A stretch of DNA of 56,626 nt from Cryomorphaceae bacterium (GCA_027490665.1 JAIXXP010000078.1:1-56626); one strand, 5' to 3'. Shown: positions 42,888-51,402, counted from the first letter of the stretch. The notes: a model not told the origin generated them from the letters alone. Translations and numbers: made by a program.

Positions 42888-44096
42888 TTACAAATTAAAA
42901 TGCTTCTCGGCCTCCACTGCGATGTATTCACCAATAGCTAAAGACGCTGTTGCCGCAGGTGAAGGTGCATTGAGCACGTGAATGGAGTTGCCGTGGTATT
43001 CGATGCGGAAGTCGTCGCGGGTGTCGCCATCTTCGGCTAAAAGTAGTGCTCTTACGCCAGAACGCCCCGGATGGATATCTTCCATTGTAAGGGACGGAAT
43101 CATGCGCTGCAGGGTCTTTAAGAAAAGTTTCTTTGAAAATGCGCGGCGGTATTCATTGATACCGAAAGACATATTGTTAAAGAAGAGTTTCCAGGTGCCT
43201 TTGTAAGTAAGGGCGTCGTAGGTATCGCGAAAAGAAAAATCGGTTTTGCCGTAGCCTTCGCGCTTGAAGGTAAATACCGCATTGGGGCCGCATTCGATTT
43301 CGCCGTTGGTCATGCGCGTAAAGTGCACGCCGAGGAAAGGGAAGTCTGGATTCGGAACCGGATAAATGAGGTTTTTGACTTTGTGCTTGGCTTCTGGCGT
43401 GAGTTCGTAGTAGTCTCCGCGGAAACCAACGACTTGCTCTTTGAGGTCTACGCCATCTTTGCGCGCCAGGCGGTCGGCTTGTAAACCTGCACAAAAAACG
43501 AGGTAGCGCGCTTCAAATTTGCCTTTACTGGTAAAAATTGTGCTGGTGGCATCCCCTTTTTCGATGCCCTGCACCTCACAGCTCAAATGCATGGCACTTT
43601 GCGGATTTGCCGCGAGCGCAAGTTCGGCCATTTTTTGGGTGGCGCCTCGAAAATCGATGATGCCAGTAACGGGTACCCAAATACCGCCAATGCTCTTGAC
43701 GTGTGGTTCTATTTCACTGACTTGTGCAGCCGTAATTTTTTCGATGCCTTCAATGCCGTTTTCTAGGCCTGTATTGAAGATTTTATCCATATTGGGCAAC
43801 TCAGAAGCATCTGTAGCCACTACAACTTTTCCACAGACGTCGTGGGCGATGTTGTGTTCTTTGGCAAATTGCACGAGTTCTTTTCGACCTTGAATGCAAT
43901 TGCGCGCCTTTAAAGAACCAGGCTTGTAGTAGAGACCAGAGTGGATAACTCCTGAATTATTGCCCGTTTGGTGGTCAGCTAATAATGCCTCTTTTTCAAA
44001 GAGTACGATACTGAGGTTTGGGAATTTCCTTTGCAACTTATAAAACGTGGCCGCGCCAACGATTCCTCCTCCAATTACAGCGATATCGTACTTCAT
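42888..44096 (-). CDS. lhgO: L-2-hydroxyglutarate oxidase
   Basis: 402-aa FAD-dependent oxidoreductase that oxidises L-2-hydroxyglutarate to 2-oxoglutarate, repairing a side product of TCA enzymes. Dinucleotide-binding GGGIVGAATFYKLQ at the N-terminus, then HQTGNNSGVIHSGLYYKPGS (the family's hallmark), VVGFRGDYYEL, and a C-terminal HPGRSGVRA and HVLNAPSPAATASLAIGE FAD-binding block. The ATG at 44096 was chosen; a longer frame would start with a TTG inside the -7 box. It diverges from mtaB. Confidence 0.94.
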   Translation of the reverse strand: MKYDIAVIGGGIVGAATFYKLQRKFPNLSIVLFEKEALLADHQTGNNSGVIHSGLYYKPGSLKARNCIQGRKELVQFAKEHNIAHDVCGKVVVATDASELPNMDKIFNTGLENGIEGIEKITAAQVSEIEPHVKSIGGIWVPVTGIIDFRGATQKMAELALAANPQSAMHLSCEVQGIEKGDATSTIFTSKGKFEARYLVFCAGLQADRLARKDGVDLKEQVVGFRGDYYELTPEAKHKVKNLIYPVPNPDFPFLGVHFTRMTNGEIECGPNAVFTFKREGYGKTDFSFRDTYDALTYKGTWKLFFNNMSFGINEYRRAFSKKLFLKTLQRMIPSLTMEDIHPGRSGVRALLLAEDGDTRDDFRIEYHGNSIHVLNAPSPAATASLAIGEYIAVEAEKHFNL

Positions 44097-44104
44097 AACA
44101 TTAG

Positions 44105-44136
44105 TTTGATGCAAAGTTAAGGATTTTGTACCTTTG
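44105..44136. promoter_or_regulatory. Compact bidirectional promoter between lhgO and mtaB
   Basis: Plus strand: TTTG (44105-44108), 20 bp, then TACCTTTG (44129-44136), a complete -33/-7 promoter ending 5 bp before the mtaB ATG. Minus strand: TAACTTTG (44119-44112), an exact -7 match 16 nt before the lhgO ATG. The two -7 boxes are only 9 bp apart and each lies within the other's upstream region, so polymerases would exclude each other. Confidence 0.65.
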
Positions 44137-44141
44137 CAGCG

Positions 44142-45449
44142 ATGAATCAGTTCGAACGTGTTGCTTTTTATACGCTAGGTTGTAAACTCAATTTTTCCGA
44201 GACCTCTACCATAGCACGGCTCTTTGAAGATGGCGGGTTTGCCAAGGTCGATTTCGAGGATAGCCCTGACATTTTTGTGATCAATACCTGCTCCGTTACC
44301 GAAAATGCCGATAAAAAATGTAAGCAGCTCGTGAAACGCGCTAAAAAAATATCGCCCGAGTCCATGGTGATTATTTTGGGTTGCTATGCCCAGCTCAAAC
44401 CTGAAGAAATCAGCCAAATACCTGGCGTAGACCTCGTGCTTGGCGCCAATGAAAAGTTCAATGTACTCGCTCACTTAGAAAAGAAAAGCGAAGTAAAAGT
44501 GGTGCACGACAACATCAAGCACACCCACGACTTTATTCCGTCGCATTCCTACGGAGACCGCACGCGTTCTTTTTTAAAAGTGCAAGACGGGTGCGATTAT
44601 TTCTGTACCTTTTGTACCATACCGCTAGCCCGTGGCAAAAGCCGCAATGCGAGTTTGGAACAAACCATTCAAGAAGCGCAAAAGATCGCACAAACCGAAG
44701 TGAAAGAAGTTGTGCTCACCGGTGTCAATATTGGCGATTTCGGTCAAGGTAGCGAAGAAAACTTCTTTGCGCTCACCAAGGCCTTAGATGCAGTGGAAGG
44801 TATTGAGCGCTTTCGCATCTCTTCTATTGAGCCTAATTTGCTTTCCAATGAAATTATAGAATTTTGCTTACAACAAGCCAAGCGTTTTGTGCCGCACTTT
44901 CACATTCCATTGCAAAGCGGATCTGATCAAATCCTGGAAAAAATGCGCCGCAAATACCTAAGTGGGCTGTATGCAGAGCGCGTTCATCAAATTAAATCTA
45001 TAAATCCAGACACCTGCATTGGCGTTGACGTCATTGTTGGCTTCCCTGGCGAGACCGACGAAGACTTCCTTACAACCGTCAATTTCCTTAAAGACCTTGA
45101 CATATCATACTTGCATGTCTTTACCTATTCGGAACGTGCCAATACTGGTGCACCTAAACTAGGCACAAAAGTTCCGATGGAAACCCGACGCGAACGCAGC
45201 AAAATACTTCACTTGTTGTCGGACCGCAAAAAACAAGCGTTTTATCAAACACAAGTTGGCAAAAATAAAACAGTGCTTTTCGAACAAGAAGAAAACGAAG
45301 GGCTGCTCTATGGCTTCACAGAAAATTACGTGAAAGTAAAGACGCCTTACGATGCGCGACTGATCAATCAAATTATCGACGTCCAATTGACAGAAATTGA
45401 CCGCGATGGCCTCATGAAATGCGACATTCTTACTAACTTTGCATCGTAA
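44142..45449 (+). CDS. mtaB: tRNA (t6A37) methylthiotransferase MtaB
   Basis: 435-aa radical SAM enzyme that converts t6A37 of ANN-decoding tRNAs to ms2t6A. Order of domains: UPF0004/methylthiotransferase N-terminal domain with conserved cysteines (TLGCKLN, NTCSVTENADKK, LGCYAQ), radical SAM core with the cluster motif CDYFCTFCTIP, and a C-terminal TRAM-like region. TLGCKLNFSE and NTCSVT distinguish MtaB from MiaB and RimO. Start codon lies 5 bp after the promoter -7 element, so the transcript is nearly leaderless. Followed by queD and folE, another tRNA-modification-related pair. Confidence 0.95.
   Translation: MNQFERVAFYTLGCKLNFSETSTIARLFEDGGFAKVDFEDSPDIFVINTCSVTENADKKCKQLVKRAKKISPESMVIILGCYAQLKPEEISQIPGVDLVLGANEKFNVLAHLEKKSEVKVVHDNIKHTHDFIPSHSYGDRTRSFLKVQDGCDYFCTFCTIPLARGKSRNASLEQTIQEAQKIAQTEVKEVVLTGVNIGDFGQGSEENFFALTKALDAVEGIERFRISSIEPNLLSNEIIEFCLQQAKRFVPHFHIPLQSGSDQILEKMRRKYLSGLYAERVHQIKSINPDTCIGVDVIVGFPGETDEDFLTTVNFLKDLDISYLHVFTYSERANTGAPKLGTKVPMETRRERSKILHLLSDRKKQAFYQTQVGKNKTVLFEQEENEGLLYGFTENYVKVKTPYDARLINQIIDVQLTEIDRDGLMKCDILTNFAS
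45434..45441 (+). promoter_or_regulatory. Possible internal -7 element for queD-folE
   Basis: TAACTTTG matches TAnnTTTG exactly within the last codons of mtaB, 21 nt before the queD ATG, the usual distance here. No -33 is seen, and chance occurrence in coding sequence cannot be excluded. Confidence 0.3.
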
Positions 45450-45462
45450 TTAGGCTTACGTC

Positions 45463-45894
45463 ATGAAAACAACATACATCACACGTCGCGAAACCTTCAA
45501 TGCCGCCCATAAACTATGGCGCCCTGAATGGTCTGACGAAAAAAACTGGGAGGTTTTTGGCAAATGCGCCAACCACAATTGGCACGGCCACAACTTTGAG
45601 CTTTGGGTGACCGTCAAAGGCATTCCAGACCCCGACACCGGCTTCATCATGAACCTCAAACTCCTGAGCCAAATTGTCAAAGAACACATCATTGAAGCAC
45701 TAGACCACAAAAATCTCAATTTAGATGTTCCGTTTTTGGCTGGTCAAATGGCCTCCACAGAAATCATGGCCATTGCTATCTGGGACATCCTCGCTCCGCT
45801 CGTACTTGAAAATGGAGGTGAACTCGCCAAAATTAAACTTGTCGAGACCGAAAACAATTACGTAGAATACTACGGCGGAAAGGAACCTTTTTAA
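45463..45894 (+). CDS. queD: 6-carboxytetrahydropterin synthase (QueD/PTPS family)
   Basis: 143-aa enzyme that converts 7,8-dihydroneopterin triphosphate to 6-carboxy-5,6,7,8-tetrahydropterin, the second step towards queuosine. Zinc ligands His16 (FNAAHKL), His41 and His43 (NWHGHNF), and the catalytic Cys35 (GKCANH) are present; the ETENNYVEYYG block is at the C-terminus. PTPS-III folate bypass enzymes lack this Cys, so QueD is favoured. Directly upstream of folE, whose product is its substrate. Cytoplasmic. Confidence 0.9.
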   Translation: MKTTYITRRETFNAAHKLWRPEWSDEKNWEVFGKCANHNWHGHNFELWVTVKGIPDPDTGFIMNLKLLSQIVKEHIIEALDHKNLNLDVPFLAGQMASTEIMAIAIWDILAPLVLENGGELAKIKLVETENNYVEYYGGKEPF

Positions 45895-45926
45895 GCCATT
45901 CTCGTTAGCTCACCAAAACTATTCAC

Positions 45927-46493
45927 TTGGAAAATTCAAATTTGCAAGAACTCTACGCTGCTGTTCTTACCGAACTCGGCGAAGACCCCAATCGCGAAGG
46001 CCTACTCAAAACACCAGAACGCGTTGCTAAAGCCATGCAATTTCTGACAAATGGTTACACGCTCAACCCCGATGAAATTATAGAATCTGCCATTTTTCAT
46101 GAAGATTACTCTGAAATGGTCATTGTCAAGGACATCGAAGTGTATTCGATGTGCGAACACCACATGTTACCGTTTTTTGGAAAAGCGCACGTTGCTTACA
46201 TTCCAGACGGAAAAATCGTAGGGCTCAGCAAAATCCCAAGAGTTGTAGATGCTTTTTCAAGAAGACTGCAAGTTCAGGAACGCCTGACTCTAGAAATCCG
46301 AGACGCCATACAGCGCACCCTTGCTCCCAAAGGCGTTGCCGTTGTGATCGAATGCGCGCACATGTGTATGCAAATGCGCGGTGTTCAAAAACAAAACTCC
46401 GTTACCACCACCAGCGCTTTTACAGGAATTTTTATGACCAACGACGCGACAAGAAGAGAATTTATTAATTTAGTACAAGCAAAAATTCATTAA
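45927..46493 (+). CDS. folE: GTP cyclohydrolase I
   Basis: 188-aa enzyme turning GTP into 7,8-dihydroneopterin triphosphate for folate, biopterin and queuosine pathways. Zinc ligands: Cys76 and His79 ([10 protein letters not shown]) and Cys147 (HMCMQMRG); conserved [23 protein letters not shown] is present in order. It must start at the TTG at 45927, because an in-frame TAG at 45906 lies upstream and the next ATG is deep in the conserved core. Only 32 bp after queD and 2 bp before the BI-1 gene. Confidence 0.95.
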   Translation: MENSNLQELYAAVLTELGEDPNREGLLKTPERVAKAMQFLTNGYTLNPDEIIESAIFHEDYSEMVIVKDIEVYSMCEHHMLPFFGKAHVAYIPDGKIVGLSKIPRVVDAFSRRLQVQERLTLEIRDAIQRTLAPKGVAVVIECAHMCMQMRGVQKQNSVTTTSAFTGIFMTNDATRREFINLVQAKIH

Positions 46494-46495
46494 AC

Positions 46496-47212
46496 ATGGA
46501 AGATTTCAACTACCAAAACTCAGGCTCAGTCAGCCAAGATTACGCCCGCGACTTCATCAAAAGCGTATATAACTACATGTTTGCCGCACTAACTATTTCT
46601 GGCGTCATTTCTTATTTCATTGGCAACGATCCTGTGCTCTTTGATTCGCTTTTCAGGACGGAAAGCGGAGGCATATCAATGGTATTTTATATTGTTTTGT
46701 TCTCCCCTATTGTTATTTCTTTGGTAATGGCAGGTGGTTTCAATAAGTTTTCTTTTGGTACACTAATGGCGCTTTTTGTGTTGTACGCTGTACTACTTGG
46801 CATGAGTCTTTCAGTTTTATTTATGAAATATTCATCAAGCACACTAGGAAACACCTTCTTACTCACTGCAGGTTCTTTTGGCTTCATGGCTTTCTTGGGT
46901 TACACCACCAAAACCGACCTCACCAAATTTGGTAGCTTACTCTACATGTTGCTTTTTGGCGTCATTATTTCCAGCATTGTCAATATGTTTCTAGATAGCA
47001 GTCCGTTTGAATATGTGATTTCTTTGGTATCTGTTGTCATCTTTACAGGTCTTGTTGCTTACGAAATGCAAATGATCAAAAATATGGCGCACCAAGCACA
47101 AATGGACGGCACACTGCGTCAAAAATTAGCCTTGTTTGCTGGTTTTCAATTGTATTTAACTTTTGTCAATTTATTCTTGTCTTTATTGCGCCTTTTGGGC
47201 AGCCGAGATTAA
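46496..47212 (+). CDS. Bax inhibitor-1/YccA family membrane protein
   Basis: 238-aa polytopic protein with seven predicted hydrophobic segments, starting with a ~20-residue polar N-terminus. Family features: FIKSVYNYMFAALTISGVISYFIG, a GMSLSVLFMKYSSSTLGNTFLLTAGSF-type core, GYTTKTDLTKFGSLLYMLLFG and the C-terminal acidic/aromatic VAYEMQMIKNM...LYLTFVNLFLSLLRLLG. BI-1 proteins are implicated in pH-gated calcium leak or interaction with proteases; no further role can be inferred. Starts 2 bp after folE. Confidence 0.93.
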   Translation: MEDFNYQNSGSVSQDYARDFIKSVYNYMFAALTISGVISYFIGNDPVLFDSLFRTESGGISMVFYIVLFSPIVISLVMAGGFNKFSFGTLMALFVLYAVLLGMSLSVLFMKYSSSTLGNTFLLTAGSFGFMAFLGYTTKTDLTKFGSLLYMLLFGVIISSIVNMFLDSSPFEYVISLVSVVIFTGLVAYEMQMIKNMAHQAQMDGTLRQKLALFAGFQLYLTFVNLFLSLLRLLGSRD

Positions 47213-47230
47213 AAAGAATTGCTATTTTTG
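47194..47230 (+). promoter_or_regulatory. Candidate promoter of the microprotein-GH3 unit
   Basis: TATTTTTG (47223-47230) matches TAnnTTTG exactly, 18 nt before the microprotein ATG. An upstream TTTG (47194-47197) is 25 bp away, slightly longer than the usual 17-23 bp spacing. Confidence 0.5.
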
Positions 47231-47248
47231 GAGCTCAAAAACAACACT

Positions 47249-47347
47249 ATGTCTGATAATTTTTTCGAAGGGTCTACAGCAGCTATTGGCACAATCATCA
47301 CAATTGCCTTATTGAGCGTCGTTGTATCTATCCTCATCTGGGGTTAA
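47249..47347 (+). CDS. 32-aa single-span membrane microprotein
   Basis: A 33-codon frame (ATG to TAA) encodes MSDNFFEGSTAAIG followed by an uninterrupted hydrophobic helix TIITIALLSVVVSILIWG ending at the stop. A polar N-terminal head and a ~18-residue transmembrane helix make a typical small membrane protein. Support for coding: a consensus -7 element at the standard distance, clean hydrophobic composition, and a position 18 bp before the GH3-like gene in an otherwise empty 150-bp gap. Function unknown; it could assist a membrane partner. Confidence 0.6.
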   Translation: MSDNFFEGSTAAIGTIITIALLSVVVSILIWG

Positions 47348-47365
47348 GTCAAATAAATTACCAAT

Positions 47366-48874
47366 ATGCCGTTTAACACCTTATTTTCTTGGTGGATTGG
47401 TCGGCGTATGGATCGCATCAACGACTACCGCGATCAACCTCTTGCTATTCAGGCGCGCACGCTTGAGTTTCTTTTATTAGAAGGCGCACAAACGGCCTAC
47501 GGCAAAGCCTACGATTTTGCCTCTATCTTCAATTACCCAGACTTCAAGTCCAGCGTTCCCTTAAGCGATTACGGGAGCCTCAAGCCTTTCATTGATCGTG
47601 CTATAGAGGGCGAAACCGACTTACTTTGGCCGGGCGCAACCAAATGGTTTGCCAAATCATCGGGCACAACCGCCGACCGCATCAAAATTTTACCCATTAC
47701 CGAAAGTTCGCTTCTCGAAAACCATTACGCGGGCGGCAAAGACCTACTCGCACAATACTACCACAACTTTGAAGGGCGCAAACTCTACAACGCCAAACAC
47801 TTGATTGTTGGGGGTACGGGCAAAATCGAACAACAAAGCCACGGTGTTTTTATCGGCGACCTCTCCGCAATCATCATCAATAACCTCCCTATCTGGACCG
47901 AATTGCGCCGAACACCTAAAAAAGAAATTGCGCTTTTAGAAAACTGGGAAGAAAAGCTTGACCGCATGGCGGATTCGGTGCTTGATCAAAACATCTGCAT
48001 CATTGCTGGTGTCCCAAGCTGGACCCTCCTCTTGCTTCAAAAAGTGCTAGAAAAGAGTCACAAACAAACTATTGCAGAAGTTTGGCCCAATTTAGAGCTA
48101 TATATTCATGGCGGTATGTCCTTTGCGCCATACCAACAGGCTTTTAAACAAATCATCGGCAAGCACGACATGAACTACGTCGAAAATTATAATGCTTCTG
48201 AGGGCTATTTTGGTTTACAAGATCAAATCGACAATAAAGATTTACTCTTGCTGACCAATTCGGAGGTGTTTTATGAATTTATCCCGATGGATACCTTTGA
48301 GGGCTTGCAATCTAAAGAGGTCATTTCACTAGAAGAAGTGAAGGAAGACACCGACTACGCTTTAGTGATATCCACCTCAGCTGGGCTTTGGCGCTACATC
48401 ATCGGCGACACCATTCGCTTTACACAAACCAATCCATTTCGTTTTGTGGTCAGTGGCCGAACAGCACATTACATCAATGCTTTTGGCGAAAAACTCATCA
48501 TCGAACATGCCGATAGCGCCCTAAGCAAAACGTGTCAGGCACACGGTGTACAAATCAGAGAATACACCGCTGCACCTGATTTTACGAGGTCAGGCGAGGT
48601 TGGTGCACACCATTGGCTCATTGAATTTGAAAACGAACCCACCGACCTCCCCGCATTTTGCCACACGCTCGACCAACAACTCAAACTGATCAATGCCGAC
48701 TACGATGCCAAGCGCAAAGGCAATATCAATATCGGAGCACCGTTGATAACAGTTGTAGCAAGCGGAACTTTTCACCGTTGGCTCAAGCAAAAAGGCAAAC
48801 TTGGTGGCCAACATAAGGTGCCGCGCTTGCAAAATAACGATGCTTTACTTCAAGAAATTTTGAGTTGTCAATGA
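47366..48874 (+). CDS. GH3 auxin-responsive promoter family protein (acyl-adenylating enzyme)
   Basis: 502-aa member of the GH3 branch of the ANL adenylating superfamily, whose plant members (JAR1) activate a carboxylate with ATP and join it to an amino acid. ATP-binding motif KSSGTTADRIKILPIT, then NYNASEGYFGLQDQ and WRYIIGDTIRFT (motifs that contact the adenylate), and the C-terminal lid with GRTAHYINAFGEKLI. Bacterial substrates are unknown. Its stop codon overlaps the start of the next gene (ATGA), so the two are translationally coupled. Confidence 0.92.
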   Translation: MPFNTLFSWWIGRRMDRINDYRDQPLAIQARTLEFLLLEGAQTAYGKAYDFASIFNYPDFKSSVPLSDYGSLKPFIDRAIEGETDLLWPGATKWFAKSSGTTADRIKILPITESSLLENHYAGGKDLLAQYYHNFEGRKLYNAKHLIVGGTGKIEQQSHGVFIGDLSAIIINNLPIWTELRRTPKKEIALLENWEEKLDRMADSVLDQNICIIAGVPSWTLLLLQKVLEKSHKQTIAEVWPNLELYIHGGMSFAPYQQAFKQIIGKHDMNYVENYNASEGYFGLQDQIDNKDLLLLTNSEVFYEFIPMDTFEGLQSKEVISLEEVKEDTDYALVISTSAGLWRYIIGDTIRFTQTNPFRFVVSGRTAHYINAFGEKLIIEHADSALSKTCQAHGVQIREYTAAPDFTRSGEVGAHHWLIEFENEPTDLPAFCHTLDQQLKLINADYDAKRKGNINIGAPLITVVASGTFHRWLKQKGKLGGQHKVPRLQNNDALLQEILSCQ

Positions 48875-49668
48875 AATTAGGTCTTCTACTTATCGGATTG
48901 CTACTCACCAACGTAGTTACTGGCCAAACTTGGGTTTTGGAAAAAGAACTCACGCTTAAGGACAGTACTCACCATTGGACCAGCGACGAATGGGGCCAAC
49001 TCTATCAGTGGAAGGACAACACCGTTTGGCTGCAACAAAACCAAAATCAGGTGCCTTTTCAAGAAACATTTAAAATACTCGGTGAAATCACTGACATACA
49101 AGCCATCAGTGGCTTGCGCGCACTCGTGTTCTCCGAAGGACAACAAATGATGGGAATAATGGACAACACCTTGCAAGTCAAGGAGGGCTTGTTGGCATTT
49201 TTCGATTTTGATTTCTCAAATATAACGCAAGTAGCCATCAGCAATAGGCCAGACTTTATTTGGCTTTTTGACCAATACCGCGAACGCTTGATCTTGTTTA
49301 ATATCAATACAGCCCAGGTAGTTCAGCTTGTTGACAATTGTTTTGGAGGCGTCCAGGACGCCCAAATAATCCAATTTTTTGAATTCCAACAAAACCTCAT
49401 TTGCCACCTAAGTGATGGCCGCTTCTATGAATTTGACCGCAACCTTACTTTGGTTAAAAAGCTGACTTTAACCTCAAATCTCACGCTTTTTGGATACCAA
49501 AATGAAATCTGGCTGCAAGATCAAAATTGGATTGAAAAATTAAAGCCGAGTATCCATTCAAGTCGAATTGTCATGCCCACTCAAAACTATCAACAGCTTC
49601 AAGTTTTACAAGATCGGTTTTATTTTCAGCAGGGGCGAAAAATCAGTGTTTATAGGCTTAAAATGTAG
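48871..49668 (+). CDS. Hypothetical exported protein coupled to the GH3 gene
   Basis: 265-aa protein with a signal peptide (MKLGLLLIGLLLTNVVTGQ). The mature part consists of short beta-rich repeats (DEWGQLYQWKDNTVWLQQNQ, RPDFIWLFDQYRERLILFNINTAQVVQL, NLICHLSDGRFYEFDRNLTLVKKL, NEIWLQDQNWIEKL, QDRFYFQQGRKISVYRL), suggesting a small beta-propeller. The ATG at 48871 overlaps the GH3 stop by 4 bp; a TTG two codons earlier was rejected. No named family; function unknown. Confidence 0.8.
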   Translation: MKLGLLLIGLLLTNVVTGQTWVLEKELTLKDSTHHWTSDEWGQLYQWKDNTVWLQQNQNQVPFQETFKILGEITDIQAISGLRALVFSEGQQMMGIMDNTLQVKEGLLAFFDFDFSNITQVAISNRPDFIWLFDQYRERLILFNINTAQVVQLVDNCFGGVQDAQIIQFFEFQQNLICHLSDGRFYEFDRNLTLVKKLTLTSNLTLFGYQNEIWLQDQNWIEKLKPSIHSSRIVMPTQNYQQLQVLQDRFYFQQGRKISVYRLKM

Positions 49669-49677
49669 GCTGCAACT

Positions 49678-49709
49678 TTTGACGTTTCAGTCTAATTGTC
49701 GTAATTTAG
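49678..49709 (+). promoter_or_regulatory. Candidate promoter of the deoxynucleoside kinase gene
   Basis: TTTG (49678-49681), 20 bp, then TAATTTAG (49702-49709), a seven-of-eight match to TAnnTTTG, 19 nt before the ATG at 49729. Both spacings are canonical for Bacteroidota. Confidence 0.5.
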
Positions 49710-49728
49710 CTCTCTAAAATTGAAGTTT

Positions 49729-50343
49729 ATGCACGTCGCGATCGCCGGAAATATTGGTTCTGGAAAAACAACCCTCACCAACTTACTCTCCAAACATTAC
49801 AACTGGGACACCCATTTTGAAGACGTGGATCAAAACCCATACCTCAATGATTTCTACCACGATATGCAGCGTTGGTCGTTCAATTTGCAAATCTATTACC
49901 TCAATAGCCGCTTTACACAAATTCAAGAGATCAAAGAATCGACACACACCGTTATCCAAGACCGCACCATCTACGAAGATGCCTTCATTTTTGCGCCCAA
50001 CCTACACTCAATGGGCCTCATGACCACCCGCGACTTCGAAAACTACTTTTCGTTGTTCAACCTCATGGATTCATTCGTATCGGCTCCAGACCTACTCATT
50101 TACTTGCGCGCCAGCGTTCCTACCCTTGTATCGCAAATTCAGCAACGCGGTCGCGACTACGAAGAAAGCATCCGCCTAGACTACCTCAAGCGCCTCAACG
50201 AGCGCTACGAAGCCTGGATCTCTACCTACGACAAAGGTAAGCTCCTCATCATTGACGTAGACAACAACCGTTTTCCTGAAAGCCAAGAAGACCTCGGCAA
50301 AATCATCAACTCCATAGACGCAGAAATCAACGGTTTATTCTAA
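49729..50343 (+). CDS. Deoxynucleoside kinase (dCK/dGK family)
   Basis: 204-aa salvage kinase phosphorylating deoxynucleosides. P-loop GNIGSGKT (residues 7-14), the substrate-binding FEDVDQNPYLNDFYHDM block, the DRTIYEDAFIF motif (DR/ERS-type general base region), and the lid arginines in QQRGRDYEESIRLDYLKRL. The ATG at 49729 begins the beta-strand before the P-loop; a TTG three codons upstream was rejected. Specificity (dA, dG or dC) cannot be decided. Followed after 3 bp by the heptose epimerase gene. Confidence 0.92.
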   Translation: MHVAIAGNIGSGKTTLTNLLSKHYNWDTHFEDVDQNPYLNDFYHDMQRWSFNLQIYYLNSRFTQIQEIKESTHTVIQDRTIYEDAFIFAPNLHSMGLMTTRDFENYFSLFNLMDSFVSAPDLLIYLRASVPTLVSQIQQRGRDYEESIRLDYLKRLNERYEAWISTYDKGKLLIIDVDNNRFPESQEDLGKIINSIDAEINGLF

Positions 50344-50346
50344 GCA

Positions 50347-51309
50347 ATGATAGTTGTTACCGGAGCCGCAGGCTTTATTGCCAGTTATTTAGCAGAAGTA
50401 CTCAATCAGCAAGGCCGAACCGACCTCATTTTAGTAGACGACTTCTCCACAGAAGCCAAGAAAAACAATTGGGTCAATTTAGGCTTCGAACAATGCATTG
50501 ACCGCGAAGCATTTTTGCCATGGTTCGAAGAAAACTGCGCGTCCATAGACTTTGTTTTTCATTTAGGCGCACGCACAGACACCACCGAAAAAAGCGAAGC
50601 AATCTTAGCACACCTGAACCTCAACTACAGCAAGTCCATCTGGGAAATATGTACCAAAGCCAGCATTCCGCTTGTTTATGCCAGTTCTGCAGCTACCTAT
50701 GGCCTTGGCGAATTCGGCTACAAAGACGAACACAGCCTGAGCAGCAAACTACTGCCCCTCAATTTATATGGTCACTCCAAAAACGACTTCGACATTTGGG
50801 CGCTGCAACAAAAAAACACCCCACCACATTGGTATGGTCTCAAATTCTTTAATGTCTATGGACCAAAAGAATACCACAAAGGACGTATGGCCAGCGTGGT
50901 GCTGCACACCTTCAAGCAAATTCAGGAAAAGGGTCAAATGCAACTCTTTCGTTCGCACAATCCGAACTACAAAGACGGCGAACAACTCCGCGATTTCGTT
51001 TATGTCAAAGATGTAGCTAAAGTTTGTCTGTTTTTACAAGACCAGCAACCTGAAAGCGGCCTTTACAATTTAGGCTCAGGCAAAGCCCGTACCTTCTACG
51101 ACCTCGCGCGTCTTACTTTTGAAGCGCTTGGCTTGGTGCCTTCCATCAGTTTTATCGACACGCCTATTGACATCCGAGACAAATACCAGTATTTCACAGA
51201 AGCAGATATGTCTAAATTACTTGCAGCCGGCTACACCGGTGGTTTTCATTCCTTAGAGGATGGCGTGGGTAATTATGTGCAGGAGCATCTCATTAAAGAA
51301 GTAGGTTAA
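50347..51309 (+). CDS. rfaD: ADP-L-glycero-D-manno-heptose-6-epimerase
   Basis: 320-aa short-chain dehydrogenase/reductase of the RfaD/HldD family; it epimerises ADP-D-glycero-D-manno-heptose for LPS inner core. NAD(P)-binding VTGAAGFIAS, DDFSTEAKKNNW, the HLGARTDTTE block specific to RfaD, the catalytic YGHSK (Tyr-x3-Lys), NVYGPKEYHKGRMAS and RDFVYVKDV. Full length. Indicates that the organism makes heptose-containing lipopolysaccharide. Ends at a strong bidirectional terminator. Confidence 0.94.
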   Translation: MIVVTGAAGFIASYLAEVLNQQGRTDLILVDDFSTEAKKNNWVNLGFEQCIDREAFLPWFEENCASIDFVFHLGARTDTTEKSEAILAHLNLNYSKSIWEICTKASIPLVYASSAATYGLGEFGYKDEHSLSSKLLPLNLYGHSKNDFDIWALQQKNTPPHWYGLKFFNVYGPKEYHKGRMASVVLHTFKQIQEKGQMQLFRSHNPNYKDGEQLRDFVYVKDVAKVCLFLQDQQPESGLYNLGSGKARTFYDLARLTFEALGLVPSISFIDTPIDIRDKYQYFTEADMSKLLAAGYTGGFHSLEDGVGNYVQEHLIKEVG

Positions 51310-51353
51310 AGAGGTAAGTCAAAAACAAAAGCTTCTAAAATTTTAAACCATAA

Positions 51354-51382
51354 AAAAAGCCCCGCAAATTGCGGGGCTTTTT
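51354..51382. terminator. Bidirectional intrinsic terminator between rfaD and rplI
   Basis: AAAAAGCCCCGC (51354-51365) and GCGGGGCTTTTT (51371-51382) form a perfect 12-bp stem with loop AAATT, with T-rich tails on both strands. It serves rfaD (rightward, 45 nt after the stop) and rplI (leftward, 21 nt after the stop). Confidence 0.95.
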
Positions 51383-51402
51383 GATTCTATTGGAGTAGAA
51401 GC

